64,000 nt of DNA from Mesodorylaimus sp. YZB2_4. Lineage: Eukaryota; Nematoda; Enoplea; Dorylaimida; Dorylaimidae. The stretch spans positions 248,001 to 312,000 of the forward strand of contig JASANH010001085.1 in NCBI GenBank assembly GCA_030248295.1, given 5' to 3'. Below are positions 1 to 10,099 of this stretch, piece after piece. The notes under the pieces were generated by a model that saw nothing but the letters and a program-made list of their open reading frames with translations, was not told the DNA's origin and ran no database searches. Position 1 is the stretch's first letter. Each line of letters opens with the position of its first letter. The translations under genes were made by a program, and so were the position numbers.

Positions 1-353
1 AAATATGGCCGATATCGCCCAAGCATCACGTTTTTATGTGCCTTTTCATAGAGATGGGGTGAGAACCGTGTTTGACTTTCGCGTCACCATTCGCTCATTG
101 GGTTCATACTGCTAAGCACAAAAAACCATCGGGTCAAAATTTTTACTTTGCAAGGTCTCGGTCGACCCTTATAAGCAAGGCCTTAAATTTAAAAAAATTT
201 ATACAAGTTTGACCAAAGCTTTAAATTTATTCAACTCTGAGACTCGTCGAAATCTTATGAAAAGTAGAAACGGCGAGGATTCTGTATAATTTTTAAAGGA
301 AACTGGACTTTGCAGTTTTTGAAACGTAAATTATAAAAAATTTAAATTTTAAG

Positions 354-3300
354 TATCTGGGCGCAGTTGAAGTGGGCGAATCTCGAGGAATGCAAGTTTG
401 TGAAGAAGCTCTAAAAACGTTACGAGTCACTCGACGACGTCCAGTTAAAGGAATCCTGTACATTTCTGGCGATGGGTTACGGGTTGTCGATTCGGAAAAC
501 AAGGCAGGATTATAATTTATATTTTGAAAAACTCAAAAAATGCAATTTTCTATTTTAGGGCTTAGTTGTTGACCAGACAATTGAAAAAGTATCATTTTGT
601 GCACCAGATCGTAATCACGAAAAGGGCTTCGCTTATATTTGCCGCGATGGAACAACGAGACGTTGGATGTGTCATGGATTTCAAGCTAGCAAAGATTCAG
701 TAAGAAAAAAGCGGAACTACCGACAATTAAAAGTTTATTGAGTTTTTTCAAGATTAATTTAAAATTAGAAGATTGAATTTTAAAATGATATTTTGAATTA
801 AATTCATAAGTTTAAAGTAATCTGGGTAATAACTTTATGATAATTTCTTTAAAATGGTTTCAAAAATCGAGTTCGAACATTTAAATCAAAGATTTAAGTT
901 GAAATTTAGATTGCTTTCCAAAAAAGTATTTTCCTATACCGGATTGAATTGTGCGCTGTTTTTAGGGTGAACGTTTAAGTCACGCTGTTGGCTGCGCATT
1001 TGCCGTGTGTCTAGAGAGGAAACAGAAACGTGATCGTGAAGCTCAGCAAGCTTCCTCAGCTCAATCACAAGCGTCATCGACAACTACAACGCCTTTGCAC
1101 GCCGCTGTGCCCCCTGTCACGCAATCGGAAAAGGGCATTGAACCTTTCCAAAGACAAAGCTCTTTTAAACAAGCGCCTTTGACTGAGAGACTACAAGATC
1201 CACAAAATGTGAAACCTGCAGGTGGGTTTTCTGGAAACAGTGCAGAATTCTATGTATTTTTGCCAAATGGGGAAGAAGGACTGAATAGCTTGTGCCTGCA
1301 GTAGAACCAGGTCCGACATTGGGTCCCAAAACCAAACCCATTTTTTGGGTTTTTGGGTTGGGCTGGGTCGGGGAGGGCTTTTATAGAGAGTGGTTTTCGG
1401 TTGTGGAGGTTGACCTTTTTTCAAACCCAACCCAAAAACCCTTTTTTCCACTTGGGGTCAGCCTTATTAGTCAGCGTGAGCATGTGGACATGTGCATAAC
1501 GTCATTCCCGTGATAAGACCCTGGCCTTTCGAGTGCGCTGTGCCCCCAGTTAGTCTGACTCGACATGTCTTGCTTTTGAAATGCATTCCTTGAATATCAG
1601 CATCCCCCCCCCCCCCTAAAAACTTTGGAAAAATTCTCTGAAGGTGGCATCCTTCTCATTTTTTAGACCCCCCTGTCCCGCCCGCGGCAAGGGTGTGCAG
1701 GTAGCTATCTACCTTTACTGGTTTTTGACCCCCCTCTACTATTTTTGACAAAAGAACATTTTTTACATAGCGAAGACACCCCACCCTCCCCTCCCAAAAG
1801 AAAAATTTCAGTTTTCAATAGTAAAAAGACTTATTTTGCCTTGGAAGGCCCAAACTAATTTTAAATTTTCGCGGGAAAAATTTAAATTTAAAAATTCAAT
1901 TCTTACAAGCAACCAAAATGGGCCGCCATGTCGCCGACCCGCAGCCCCCCTCGGGATGAAGAGCAGACCCCCATCCCCGCAGACGAAGTCAGCGATGTTG
2001 TTGAATATGTTCCATGTGAGTATGTTGTTCTTGTGATGTCCCCAGCGTATGACTTCAGAAAACATTCTGAATGAATACTATAAGCTTGGAGTAGGTACGA
2101 ATTATATCGGGGTCAGGTTTCACCAAGTTACAGGTCCACAAGCGGCTGAGGCCTTTTCTCACTTTTAAAAAAATTGTTAGTCGGCCCCGTGCCGCCCCAG
2201 CTCTCCCTTAGGGCTGCCAACTCGTTTTGCCTATAGTCAGCCAGTATGCTAAGCGAGGCCGTGAGGTGACCAGCACTCACGGCAGGTTCCCTCTACGTGT
2301 CTCCAGAGCACCTCCACACGACGGATTCCTGTGCCAGCACCAGCCTCCCAGGATGATACTGGGCGAGAAGGGAGGATCCTTCCCGAGTGGTGTTCCGGAA
2401 TCAGTTTCCTGATCCTCTACTCGTTAGGCATCCGCCACTTGACGGTGCCCGATGAGAGGCCCAGAGCCAGGTGAGCAAGGCCAGCAACAACTACTAAATC
2501 GCAGTCGAGGGCCAGTTCCTGTTCTGACAACGGACTTACTAAACTGCAGTCCGCACGTGGAACAGAACAGCGGCCTCCCGGTCAGGGTTGCTGGCCCGAA
2601 CCCAGCATCGACCGATCCGACCCTCAGCCCGGATCCCGATCCCGATCCGATCCATGCTCTGGATCGGCCCGATCCGATCCCGATCCGATCCGATCCGGCC
2701 GATCCGAGCCGATCCGATCCCAAGCCAAAAACTGTGTCCAAAATTCTGCGCAATCTTTGTTCTTCATTCACTGATTTAAAAAACTCTGATTTCAAATCGT
2801 TTTACATATCTTAATTATGCCTTCAGGCCCAATAAGCGGGACTCCAAACAAGCTCGTTTCTTCGCGTGATCCTCAACGACAGGCCAGGATCCCGACGATT
2901 AGGCATGGGGATTCTGCATAAATAAAGAAAAAAGCACGCTAGCTAGGCTAGTCTGTTTATCGTAGTCTGTAGCAGCTCTGGGGGTGGAAGCAAAACTGGG
3001 GCGTAGCCTGCGGTAGTCGTTTGCCTGTCACGCTAGGTGCGCACTTACGATTAGAGGGGAGAGTTCGACTCTCGCCTGGGTAAAATTAATTGTAAATACA
3101 TGACATATGTTTCCTAACCCCCGATAGTGCTGCATGGTGCTTGGTCAGGAATAAAGCATGACATGACGTGAGCTGGCATGGCTTATCTATATATGGCCTG
3201 TATCAGAACTCCCTATTTTTCAAATCAATTTTCAAATTATCTATAATAATAATTAATTGGGGAAGTTTCAAAAAAGCTGTATGACTGAAAAGTGCTTCAG

Positions 3301-6300
3301 TGAGGTATAAAGGCTCATACGCAAAACACAGAAAAATCCTATCCCAATCGGGATCGCCCTGATCCTGATCCAGCTCCGTTAAGCTATCGTTAAGCTCCTT
3401 ATTCACTTCTTCTATTCGCCATTGCATCTGATTTCTCTCTGACCTCTGGAACCCATTAAAAAACTTCACGTACACGATGTCACAGAGACAATGATTATGG
3501 GAGAGAACTCAAATGTCAGAGGAGTATCGTAAAACAAGTCATACGCGTGTTTTTCAAGCAAGTAATGCGCGGCAAATTTGAAATGCCGATCCGGCCGATC
3601 CAGCGGTCGGATCGGATCGGGATCCGATCCACCCCCTGGATCGGCGGATCGGTTCGGCCGGATCGGTGGATCGGTCGATGCTGGGCCCGAACAGTGCGGG
3701 ACCAACGCCTCAACCCACTGAGCCACCGCGAGTCCAGCGACTCATGCTTCCCAAAAAAAAGCCATCGACATTTCCAAAAGTTACAGGACTTATTTTTAAC
3801 AAGAACTATAAGTGATCTTGGTTCAAAAACACAACTTTTAAGGAAAAGCATGGGCTTGAATCCTGTTAGCGATTGTCTACGAGTCAGAAGGGAGTAGGCA
3901 TTGCAGGGCCGCTTTCTAGTTTTTTTTAATGGAACTTCGGCCTTATCGTCCTTTGGTGGGGGAAGACCACTTTGTTCGAAGAACAGAGCTTGTAAGATTT
4001 AAAAGTGCCTTGGTCCCCCAACTGGGGTCATGTTATTTGTCACTTGGAGCTCGAAAATGGAATGATCGTTGAGATATGAGCAGGACACTTCCCTGGTCAT
4101 AGGGCTTTTTTTGGAGGAGTCCATAAGCCGAATTTGGAGGTGCATTCAGATTAGCTCATGTCAGTGTGTCGCCTGCTGGATAAGTTGCTTCTGCTATGCC
4201 TGAAAATATTTCTAAAGGTAGATAAAGATGCGAGCAGGCACGACTCATTCCAGGGGAGAGGGGCGACTCACTGGGGAAGCCAGGGGAGAGATTTCCATTA
4301 AACCTCCCAACTTCTCTCTCAGAGGAGACTTTCGAGTAAAGCCATTATGCTAATGCTAAGATTGCTTTTCCTGTGGTCATTTTGTGAAAAATGAAAAAAT
4401 TTTAACAATTCTGATAATATACAGTACTCTTCAGTGAACAAAAGTGGTTTTTTTGGTTGTAGTCAATTTTTTCAAAAAATGTGTGTTTTCATAGGTTGGG
4501 TTTGGGTCAAATTGTGAACCCACTGTCGGACCAGGCGTAGAAAAAGCTGGTGGGATGGAACTTGATCAGGGACATGGCTATGATGTGATTAGGGCAGTGT
4601 AGGTTAGAGCTTGCTCGGGACAGTGGTGGTAACGGGGTCAGAGTAGGCCATCCGTAGCAGGTGCGTACCTGTGATGTGAATTGGGTTGGAATGTGATTAC
4701 ATGACCTGTGGGCGCATTACAGGGAATGCATAAAGGATGTGGAATGTTTCAGAAAAACCACCAGTCCGTCCAGCAGTGAATCCACACGCCGTTGCCCGGC
4801 CACACGCTAACAGGAACCTGTTCGAACGACAAGGGTCATTGCGAATGCCGCAAATTCCGTTAAAGGAGACATCGAATGTGGACAATGGGACAATGGGAGG
4901 AGGCAATCAGGACATGTTCCGAAGATTCAATAGCTTACGTCTAAATCAACTGCCGTCCAACTTAGCTCGATATGAGCAAACAACGAGTGCAATCGGACAA
5001 GGTACAGTGGGCGTTTTTACTTGGTATTTGGGTTCATGCTTTGCCGCATCACATCACCAAGCACAGATACACGGGCGCACTCGAGGATGAAGGGACACAC
5101 GCTAGAGATTATTTACCGTCCACGTGTCGAACACTCGCCCGTGACTGCGCGCCTGGCGTGAGAGGCAGATGCTGTGTGCCTCGGAACCCAACTGAAGGCA
5201 CCGCAGGACCTCGCTATGGGGTCACAAGGGTGACCTGCTGGGCCTTTCACTTCTAGCATAGGTTCAACCAACAATGGTGTAGTGTGATCATTTGAATGTA
5301 GCGCACTTTTGATGCAAGCAGCTGAGTCTACTGAAGCGCGCTTGCGTCATGAGCTGCATTGCTCTGACGATAAGAGCGCCAGCACTCAATGCGGCGCCTG
5401 ATCGGTCAATAAGTTGATTGATTCACTTATCGCTATCTAATCATCAATCAGCCGATTGCATCGATCACTCGATCATACCCACCAGGGAATTGGCTATCAA
5501 TTGATCATTCGATTAACATAATCATCATTCCTATCGGTCGTATCGATTCATATCAGCTTTATCATATCCATTTTTCAAATTGTCTTATGGATTAAATGCG
5601 CTACAGCAAAGCCATGGTGCCAATAAATATCCCATCATTTTGGTTTCGTGGTTTTTTTAATCATAAAGTATCTCTGTCGGGCATAGGGCCCCGTTGCTGA
5701 TTGATTGATCGACTGATCAGTCGATTATCAGATATCGATAAGTAGATCAGTCGACTTATTGGCCGATCACACAGCCAATCAGGCGCCGCGTTGAGCGCTG
5801 GCGTTTTCTTCAGCCAAGAGTGTTTCATCATCGAGCCAAGAGTGCCTCCCAAAAAATAATTATAACTGAATATATATTTTCGCGCAATCAAAAATCGATT
5901 GTTTATCATTTAAAAATAATTTCAGGGGCAATACTCGAGGAAGATTCAACTCATCCTCTCGATGGTTCGTCCACAATTCACACAGCTGCGACTAATTTTT
6001 ACGGAGCACAGAGCAATTCGTCCTATTTTTCACCCCCCGTCTCCGAATTGGGCTCTCCATTGTCTCAAACACGATCAGCCTCTTTCGACGCCCCCTTGAC
6101 CAATGGTCAAGGTAAGGGTGGCACATGGGACTCCAGCTCAGTTCGAGGGGCACAGTTCGATCACTCAACAAACTATTCCCCAGCCTCTCATTTACCCACT
6201 GCTCATTCAACCACCGGCAATACAGGCCGATTGCGAGGCGACGAATGGTTACAAACTGCGGCTAAACAAGCAAAAATATTTCAACATTATCGAATGAGTC

Positions 6301-6707
6301 CACCCGTTAGTGAACAATCGGAACAACGGGGGATGGTGCAAGAAGCAATACCAACCAGGGCGCCATCTGGTGTGGCCCCACCCTCCTTCGCTCCACCACC
6401 ATTGCCACCACGTCAACCACAGCCACCACCACCACTTCATCAGTTCTCCCAACACGCGCACAGTTTCGACTTTGGTCACGCGCCACCCCCGATCGATACC
6501 AAGACAAGTTCGGGCACCAAACGATTTCCCGTCGATTTTCGATCACCCACTGAACCTGCAGTGGTCGACTTCGATACCAAGTGGAACGCATTGACAGCAG
6601 CTCAGCAGAGGAGACACTCTGAAATATTGACGGGAGGGGACAGTGCGAAAACAATGTTGTCATCAACAAATCCATTTAGTCAGGAATCATCATCTGTCAA
6701 AATTTGA
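354..6707 (+). CDS. numb: Numb, endocytic adaptor and cell-fate determinant (5' end outside window)
   Basis: This is the C-terminal two thirds of the Numb adaptor, which binds membrane cargo such as Notch and links it to endocytosis. Five exons fit: 354-503, 559-699, 966-1221, 4753-5001 and 5926-6707, and all junctions keep frame. The first three encode most of the PTB domain, including [41 protein letters not shown] and [20 protein letters not shown], which I recognise as Numb-specific. Exon 4 carries the NumbF-like block ERQGSLR ... [18 protein letters not shown]. Exon 5 is rich in Pro, Ser and Gln and ends with an NPF motif at 6669-6677, the known EH-domain (Eps15) ligand. The start codon and first PTB strand lie upstream of the window. 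The first intron (504-558) appears to use a GC donor. Intron 3 is 3.5 kb of nested transposons and intron 4 holds another element. Family assignment is firm; the exact exon 4 and 5 borders are inferred. Confidence 0.93.
504..558 (+). other. numb: Short GC-AG intron of numb
   Basis: The exon ends in AAC AAG and is followed by GCAGGA rather than GT. The intron ends in the T-rich acceptor TATTTTAG, and the next exon resumes with [13 protein letters not shown], the expected Numb PTB sequence. At 55 nt it is very short. GC-AG introns are a known minor class. No GT near the border keeps the conserved protein sequence. Confidence 0.7.
1640..1915. repeat. Dispersed repeat with 'GTCCCGCCCG..AAGGGTGTGCAGG' and 'TTAAATTTTCGCGGG' blocks
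   Basis: The blocks CCCCTGTCCCGCCC, AAGGGTGTGCAGGTA, TTTTTTACATAGCGAAGAC and TTAAATTTTCGCGGGAAAAA occur in the same order at 51160-51590. There the first part is repeated three times and the copy runs straight into reverse-transcriptase sequence. It has no coding potential that I recognise. It lies inside the numb-intron element, so it is probably a nested insertion. Confidence 0.6.
2165..2450. repeat. Degraded GC-rich dispersed repeat
   Basis: The stretch contains GTTTTGCC .. AGTCAGCCAGTATGCTAAGC .. GTGTCTCCAGAGCACCTCCAC. A diverged relative with the same order of blocks is at 22865-22985 (GTTTTGCCGGCTAGCAGTC .. GCGTCTCCAATTGGAGCACC). It may belong to a SINE or LINE body. No open reading frame of known type is present. 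Confidence 0.4.
2602..3684. mobile_element. hAT-like non-autonomous element with CCGATC subterminal arrays
   Basis: A 17-bp perfect terminal inverted repeat, CCAGCATCGACCGATCC, lies at both ends. The element is flanked by a perfect 8-bp direct repeat GCCCGAAC (2594-2601 and 3685-3692), the target-duplication length typical of hAT transposons. Just inside each end is about 100 bp of degenerate tandem CCGATC/GATCCG units, in opposite orientation at the two ends (2612-2725 and 3585-3670). The interior codes for nothing recognisable and carries a tRNA-derived SINE. It is nested inside the larger element of numb intron 3. Boundaries are certain to the base. Confidence 0.85.
3024..3170 (+). mobile_element. 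tRNA-derived SINE, family I (5'-truncated)
   Basis: The copy has a pol III B-box-like stretch GAGTTCGACTCTC (about 3061-3073), then CGCCTGGGTAAAATTAATTGTAAA, and the family tail GTGCTTGGTCAGGAATAAAG ending near GACATGACATGAC. The same body and tail occur at 18641-18815, and the tail at 39228-39288 and 62350-62475. It is inserted inside the hAT-like element, so it is younger than that element or moved with it. Confidence 0.7.
5376..5803. mobile_element. TIR element in the last numb intron with TGATCGAT-rich subterminal DNA
   Basis: The left end CGCCAGCACTCAATGCGGCG is matched in inverted orientation at 5782-5803 with few differences. Adjacent TGATCGGTCAATAAGTTGATT and its inverted partner extend the match past 50 bp. 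Internally, short GATTGATCGATCA-like units recur near both ends. I found no convincing target duplication, so superfamily is open; the CCAG...CTGG ends resemble the hAT-like elements elsewhere in this window. Confidence 0.6.
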
Positions 6708-6716
6708 AAGTGAGGA

Positions 6717-6722
6717 AATAAA
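6717..6722 (+). terminator. numb: Polyadenylation signal AATAAA of numb
   Basis: An AATAAA hexamer lies ten bases after the numb stop codon. It is the first such signal downstream. A very short 3' UTR would follow; later AATAAA hexamers, for example near 7360, could serve instead. Confidence 0.45.
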
Positions 6723-7700
6723 TGAACTATGAATTTAGTTTTTTGAGAAACTTCGATTGTTGATTAGAGATTAAAATTTTTGTTTTCTAGCTCTCTTAGG
6801 TTTTTCTGAGTTATACTACGAATTTAGTTTTTCAGCAGCTTTATCTTTTTGACCTGCGAAGATTTTTTATCAGAGCTACTGATGGCCGGTTTAAAGTCCT
6901 TACCTTCCATATTGTGCAATAAGCAATTGTTTCGATTCTCATTTATAATCCTAAGAAATTTTTGTCCAAAAAGTCAGAAGTATGGAAATTTTTTTCCTTA
7001 TACTTTGCAGAGGTGTGCTTGCCTTTTTTGCTTATACGTGTATCCACAAAAAAATCTGCTTCTTTCTTATTAATTCACCTAAATACCAAAAAGTCTTGGA
7101 ATTTTTTATTTTGCCATGCCAGTAATGGTATATATTTTTGTACATAATCTAGTACATACGAGTTTTCTAGCGTTGCTGCTTTTTTCGCCAGTTATAAGAA
7201 ATCTTATTAATTATAGCTCTGGTTCTGGAAAAGTGTTCAATTACTGACGGTTGTTATTCCTTTGCGCTTTTTTTAGATCTTTCAGGCTTTTGTGATTTTT
7301 GCGACTTGCAATTTTCTCTCCGGTTGCTTATTGATACTATTGTAGCATAAAGTGGTAATAAAGTTATAAATCAGGATATGTTGGACAGTATTTTAAGGGG
7401 AGGCCCTGTGAAAGGTAAGCTTGTGTATCAAGTCAGATCAAGTGACACTGTTGCGTGGCATAGAAACTCCTCCTCCCACCCCGCTCCTCTGATTCTCCTG
7501 TAGGTTGCAATCTTGCTAATGATCGACAGGCTGATCGTGAGCATACCATTGCAATACCAAACCCCGCACAACTGGATAAATTTGTCTTTTCCAGTCCAAA
7601 AATGATCTACATACTAGCGCGCTGTAGTTAACTTTGTGGGCTTTGATTGTTAAGAGGTACAAGATGGTGTCTTGGGGGGTCCCCATGGGTGAGTGACAAT
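6723..7700. other. AT-rich intergenic DNA, no gene seen
   Basis: The stretch is AT-rich with runs of T and A. The open frames are short and low in complexity, with no splice-linked or conserved protein motif. It may hold the numb 3' UTR. Confidence 0.5.
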
Positions 7701-7708
7701 GTATAAAG

Positions 7709-8706
7709 CCAGGGTCGACCGTACCGGCCGTACCCTACCGCAGTACCGGGGGGGGGGGGGGGGTGGCACGGTACGGTACGGGTACGGCACTAAAAATAGG
7801 GCGGCACGGCCGTACCGAGTTATATAATATTTTGTGTGTAATTTAACGCTCGCGCACATGCAGTCGCTTAAAAGCGGCAAATTTTTACGGAGAGGAAATG
7901 AGTCTAGCAGCTGTTGGTTATTAATCCTAAACATTTTCAGATAACTGAGCTATAAAAGTAACCAAAATTTTTTAAGCATTCACTCGCAGAGCATCTATCT
8001 TATAATCCTGATGCTATTAGGCTGACTTTAAGGCTGAATTCTCATGAATTCCTTATGAATTATTCTCATAAATATGACAAGTGCTGCTAAAAATGCTGCT
8101 TTCTTGAACTGAATTGTGGTCATTCATCGAGTCGCTGTTGCTGCATGCTCGCCTGCAATGCTATAGTTTCCTACATGAAAGACTAAATTCTTTGCCTTCA
8201 ATTTTTCGAAGCGAAACATCGAAACAGGAGGCTTCTGGATCTACTACAGCATGAGCACAGATTTATACCATGGTCTCATATCATTGGAGTTGTATGTAGA
8301 TCATGAGGGGTCCTTGAGCCTATAAGTGCAGCAGCATGGTAGAGACGAGGGATTTCTGGTAATCTGCGATATCAAACGAGTGGAGACCTCTTTAAAGTCA
8401 AGGATTTCGGGCTCTTATCCTTACATCATTGCTGTTCTTGGTTACAATACTGTATCTTAAAACCCGCCGATGATCAAACTGTTCGCAGCGATGGAGTAGA
8501 TAAATATATGGCATGACAATTTTCGACATGCGCACCAGAGCTAGAAAGCCTTTACTTAAAATATCTATAAAATCTTTCGAGAAAAAAATTCAATTTTGGC
8601 TGTCAAGATGGGGTTTTTAATTAGTACGGCACGGTACGGCTGTACCAGGCCCCCGGTACGGCTACGGTATGGGTACAGTCAAAAAAGTCGGTAAGGTCCA
8701 CCCTGG
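7709..8706. mobile_element. hAT-like non-autonomous element with GTACGG subterminal arrays
   Basis: The ends are CCAGGGTCGACCGTACCG and, inverted, CCAGGGTGGACCTTACCG (16 of 18 bases equal). The flanks carry a perfect 8-bp duplication GTATAAAG (7701-7708 and 8707-8714). Subterminal DNA at both ends is built of degenerate GTACGG/CCGTAC units (7718-7820 and 8622-8690), and the left array contains a 16-base G run (7748-7763). The 998-bp element encodes no protein that I recognise. CAGGG-type ends plus an 8-bp duplication are hallmarks of the hAT superfamily. Confidence 0.87.
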
Positions 8707-9048
8707 GTATAAAGGGTGAGCCAAGGGTCAATCTGGCTTGAATGAGCGACACCACGGATAAGACGTACAGCAGGTATATATGTACATATTGTGTCGCGTA
8801 TAAAAAGTATAAAAGACCCTTGGATAGCCTTGAACAGAATTTAACTAAAAAATATACCTGTGCAAACCCTAATATTTTTACAGAACTTATTCAAATTGTG
8901 TCATTTTACTTGATTCGTCCATATCACATTCATATAACCTGTTTCCTTCGAGAACACGCACGCCCTCCAAGCTCCGCATAGTGCCGCGTTTATATTCCCA
9001 GAGAAAACAAACTACTGATTCCACTAAACAATGCCTGCCGAATGACAA

Positions 9049-9306
9049 GTGTCAAAAGCCGCTGTTTCAGTTTTGCGAGGTTTCCATAATGCGATCAGAC
9101 TGGGCTCATTAACTTTCAGCAAAGCGTTTCTTATTGGCTTTTACATCCACTTCGAAAGTTGTATGCCAATCAGATACATGCGAGATCTGTTGCAGATTCT
9201 ATTTTACTGTGCTTATCTGCTGTGCTCCGGCTTCAACCTCGTGCATATCGAGCTCAACAAGGTCAATGATATCATGGAAGAGAATGGATATCCACACACT
9301 GCATGA
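9049..9306 (+). other. Possible exon or relic of a membrane protein
   Basis: An 85-residue frame contains two hydrophobic stretches, around FLIGFYIHF and LLQILFYCAYLLCSGFNLV. The composition is more protein-like than the surrounding frames. I do not recognise the family. It could be a fragment of a seven-transmembrane chemoreceptor, but it lacks a start context, splice sites and neighbouring exons. The stop at 9304-9306 is followed closely by a foldback element. Confidence 0.2.
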
Positions 9307-9324
9307 TAGATACAAAGATGGATT

Positions 9325-10096
9325 ATTTTAAAAAAGTCTGTTATGACAGACTCAAAACTTTTAGAGCAACCAATTCACCGAGTGGAACCAGGGCCTAGGA
9401 TGGCTGGTCTACTCGGCCACAGCTAAACGCAACCGCGGTTTAGGAAAAATGTTTGTGCAGAAGCTGCTTTTTCTGCATGAATATCAACAGGACGACTGAT
9501 CCTGGCAGCGAGCAGAGGACCATGCAATCCTGTGCTCGCGGTCCACGTAATGGGATGGGAGTGTCAAGCTATGCGTAGTAGATTTTGCTCTTATTGTCAG
9601 TAGGAGTGTTCGACTCGCGGCAAAGGTGAATCATTTTGTGTCATGTGCCCTTTCATCCTCGAGCGTGTCATTTCTGATATGACAAAGATGACCTTGATCA
9701 TGAAGTTGGAAGAAGGGGGGAATTTTTCAGTGTCGCTCAAGGCTTAGGCACCTAACGATAAGCGATATCGCTTTACTCGCAGCGCTACAGCTTTGGCTTA
9801 TTCAGGTTGCTCATGTGAAACAGCTCAGCTAGTATCCTCTAGGGAACCTGTTCCAACAGCAGCAGTACACAGATAACAAGCTATGTGGCTTTGATGCTCA
9901 CCTATCAACGCATGCATACAGTATAACTACTATATGTGTGCAAGCGATTACACGCTGTATGCAGTGCCTACCATGTTGGGCCACCTCTCCTTTTTCTTTT
10001 GGCCGAGTAGACCAGCCATCCTAGGCCCTGGTTCCACTGTGGGCATTGGCTGGTCTAAAAGTTTCAAGTCTGTCATAGACGGTTTGAAAATAATAA
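9325..10096. mobile_element. Foldback-type element with about 90-bp inverted repeats
   Basis: A perfect inverted repeat of at least 37 bp (9382-9418 against 10001-10037) includes CCAGGGCCTAGGATGG. It is extended outward by a looser match covering ACAGACT..AAACTTTTAGA..CAAC on the left and the inverse on the right, to about 9325 and 10096. The 580-bp centre has no coding content. No target duplication could be fixed because the ends blend into AT-rich DNA. Confidence 0.7.
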
Positions 10097-10099
10097 AAC

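Larger units (their letters stand above)
1307..4535. mobile_element. hAT-like element in numb intron 3, with CCCAA/TTGGG-rich ends
   Basis: The left end CCAGGTCCGACATTGGG is answered at 4519-4535 by its near-perfect inverted copy, ending CGGACCAGG. Inside the left end, AACCCA/TGGGTT units are repeated (1320-1445); the right end has a shorter set (4493-4525). The flanks read AGTAGAA on the left and CGTAGAA on the right, an imperfect target duplication. The interior holds at least one nested element (2602-3684), a SINE and a dispersed GC-rich repeat. I see no transposase. The hAT assignment rests on similarity of the ends to the elements at 39289 and 7709, which have clean 8-bp duplications. 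Confidence 0.6.

Noticed and set aside
2424-2814. Frames rich in Asp-Pro-Ile-Arg or Gly-Ser-Asp
   Set aside because: Translation of the CCGATC arrays of the hAT-like element; likewise the Arg/Pro/Gly frames at 39270-39518 and 39641-39862.
6249-6675. Trp/Val-rich minus-strand and His-rich plus-strand frames
   Set aside because: Shadows of the Pro-rich last exon of numb.
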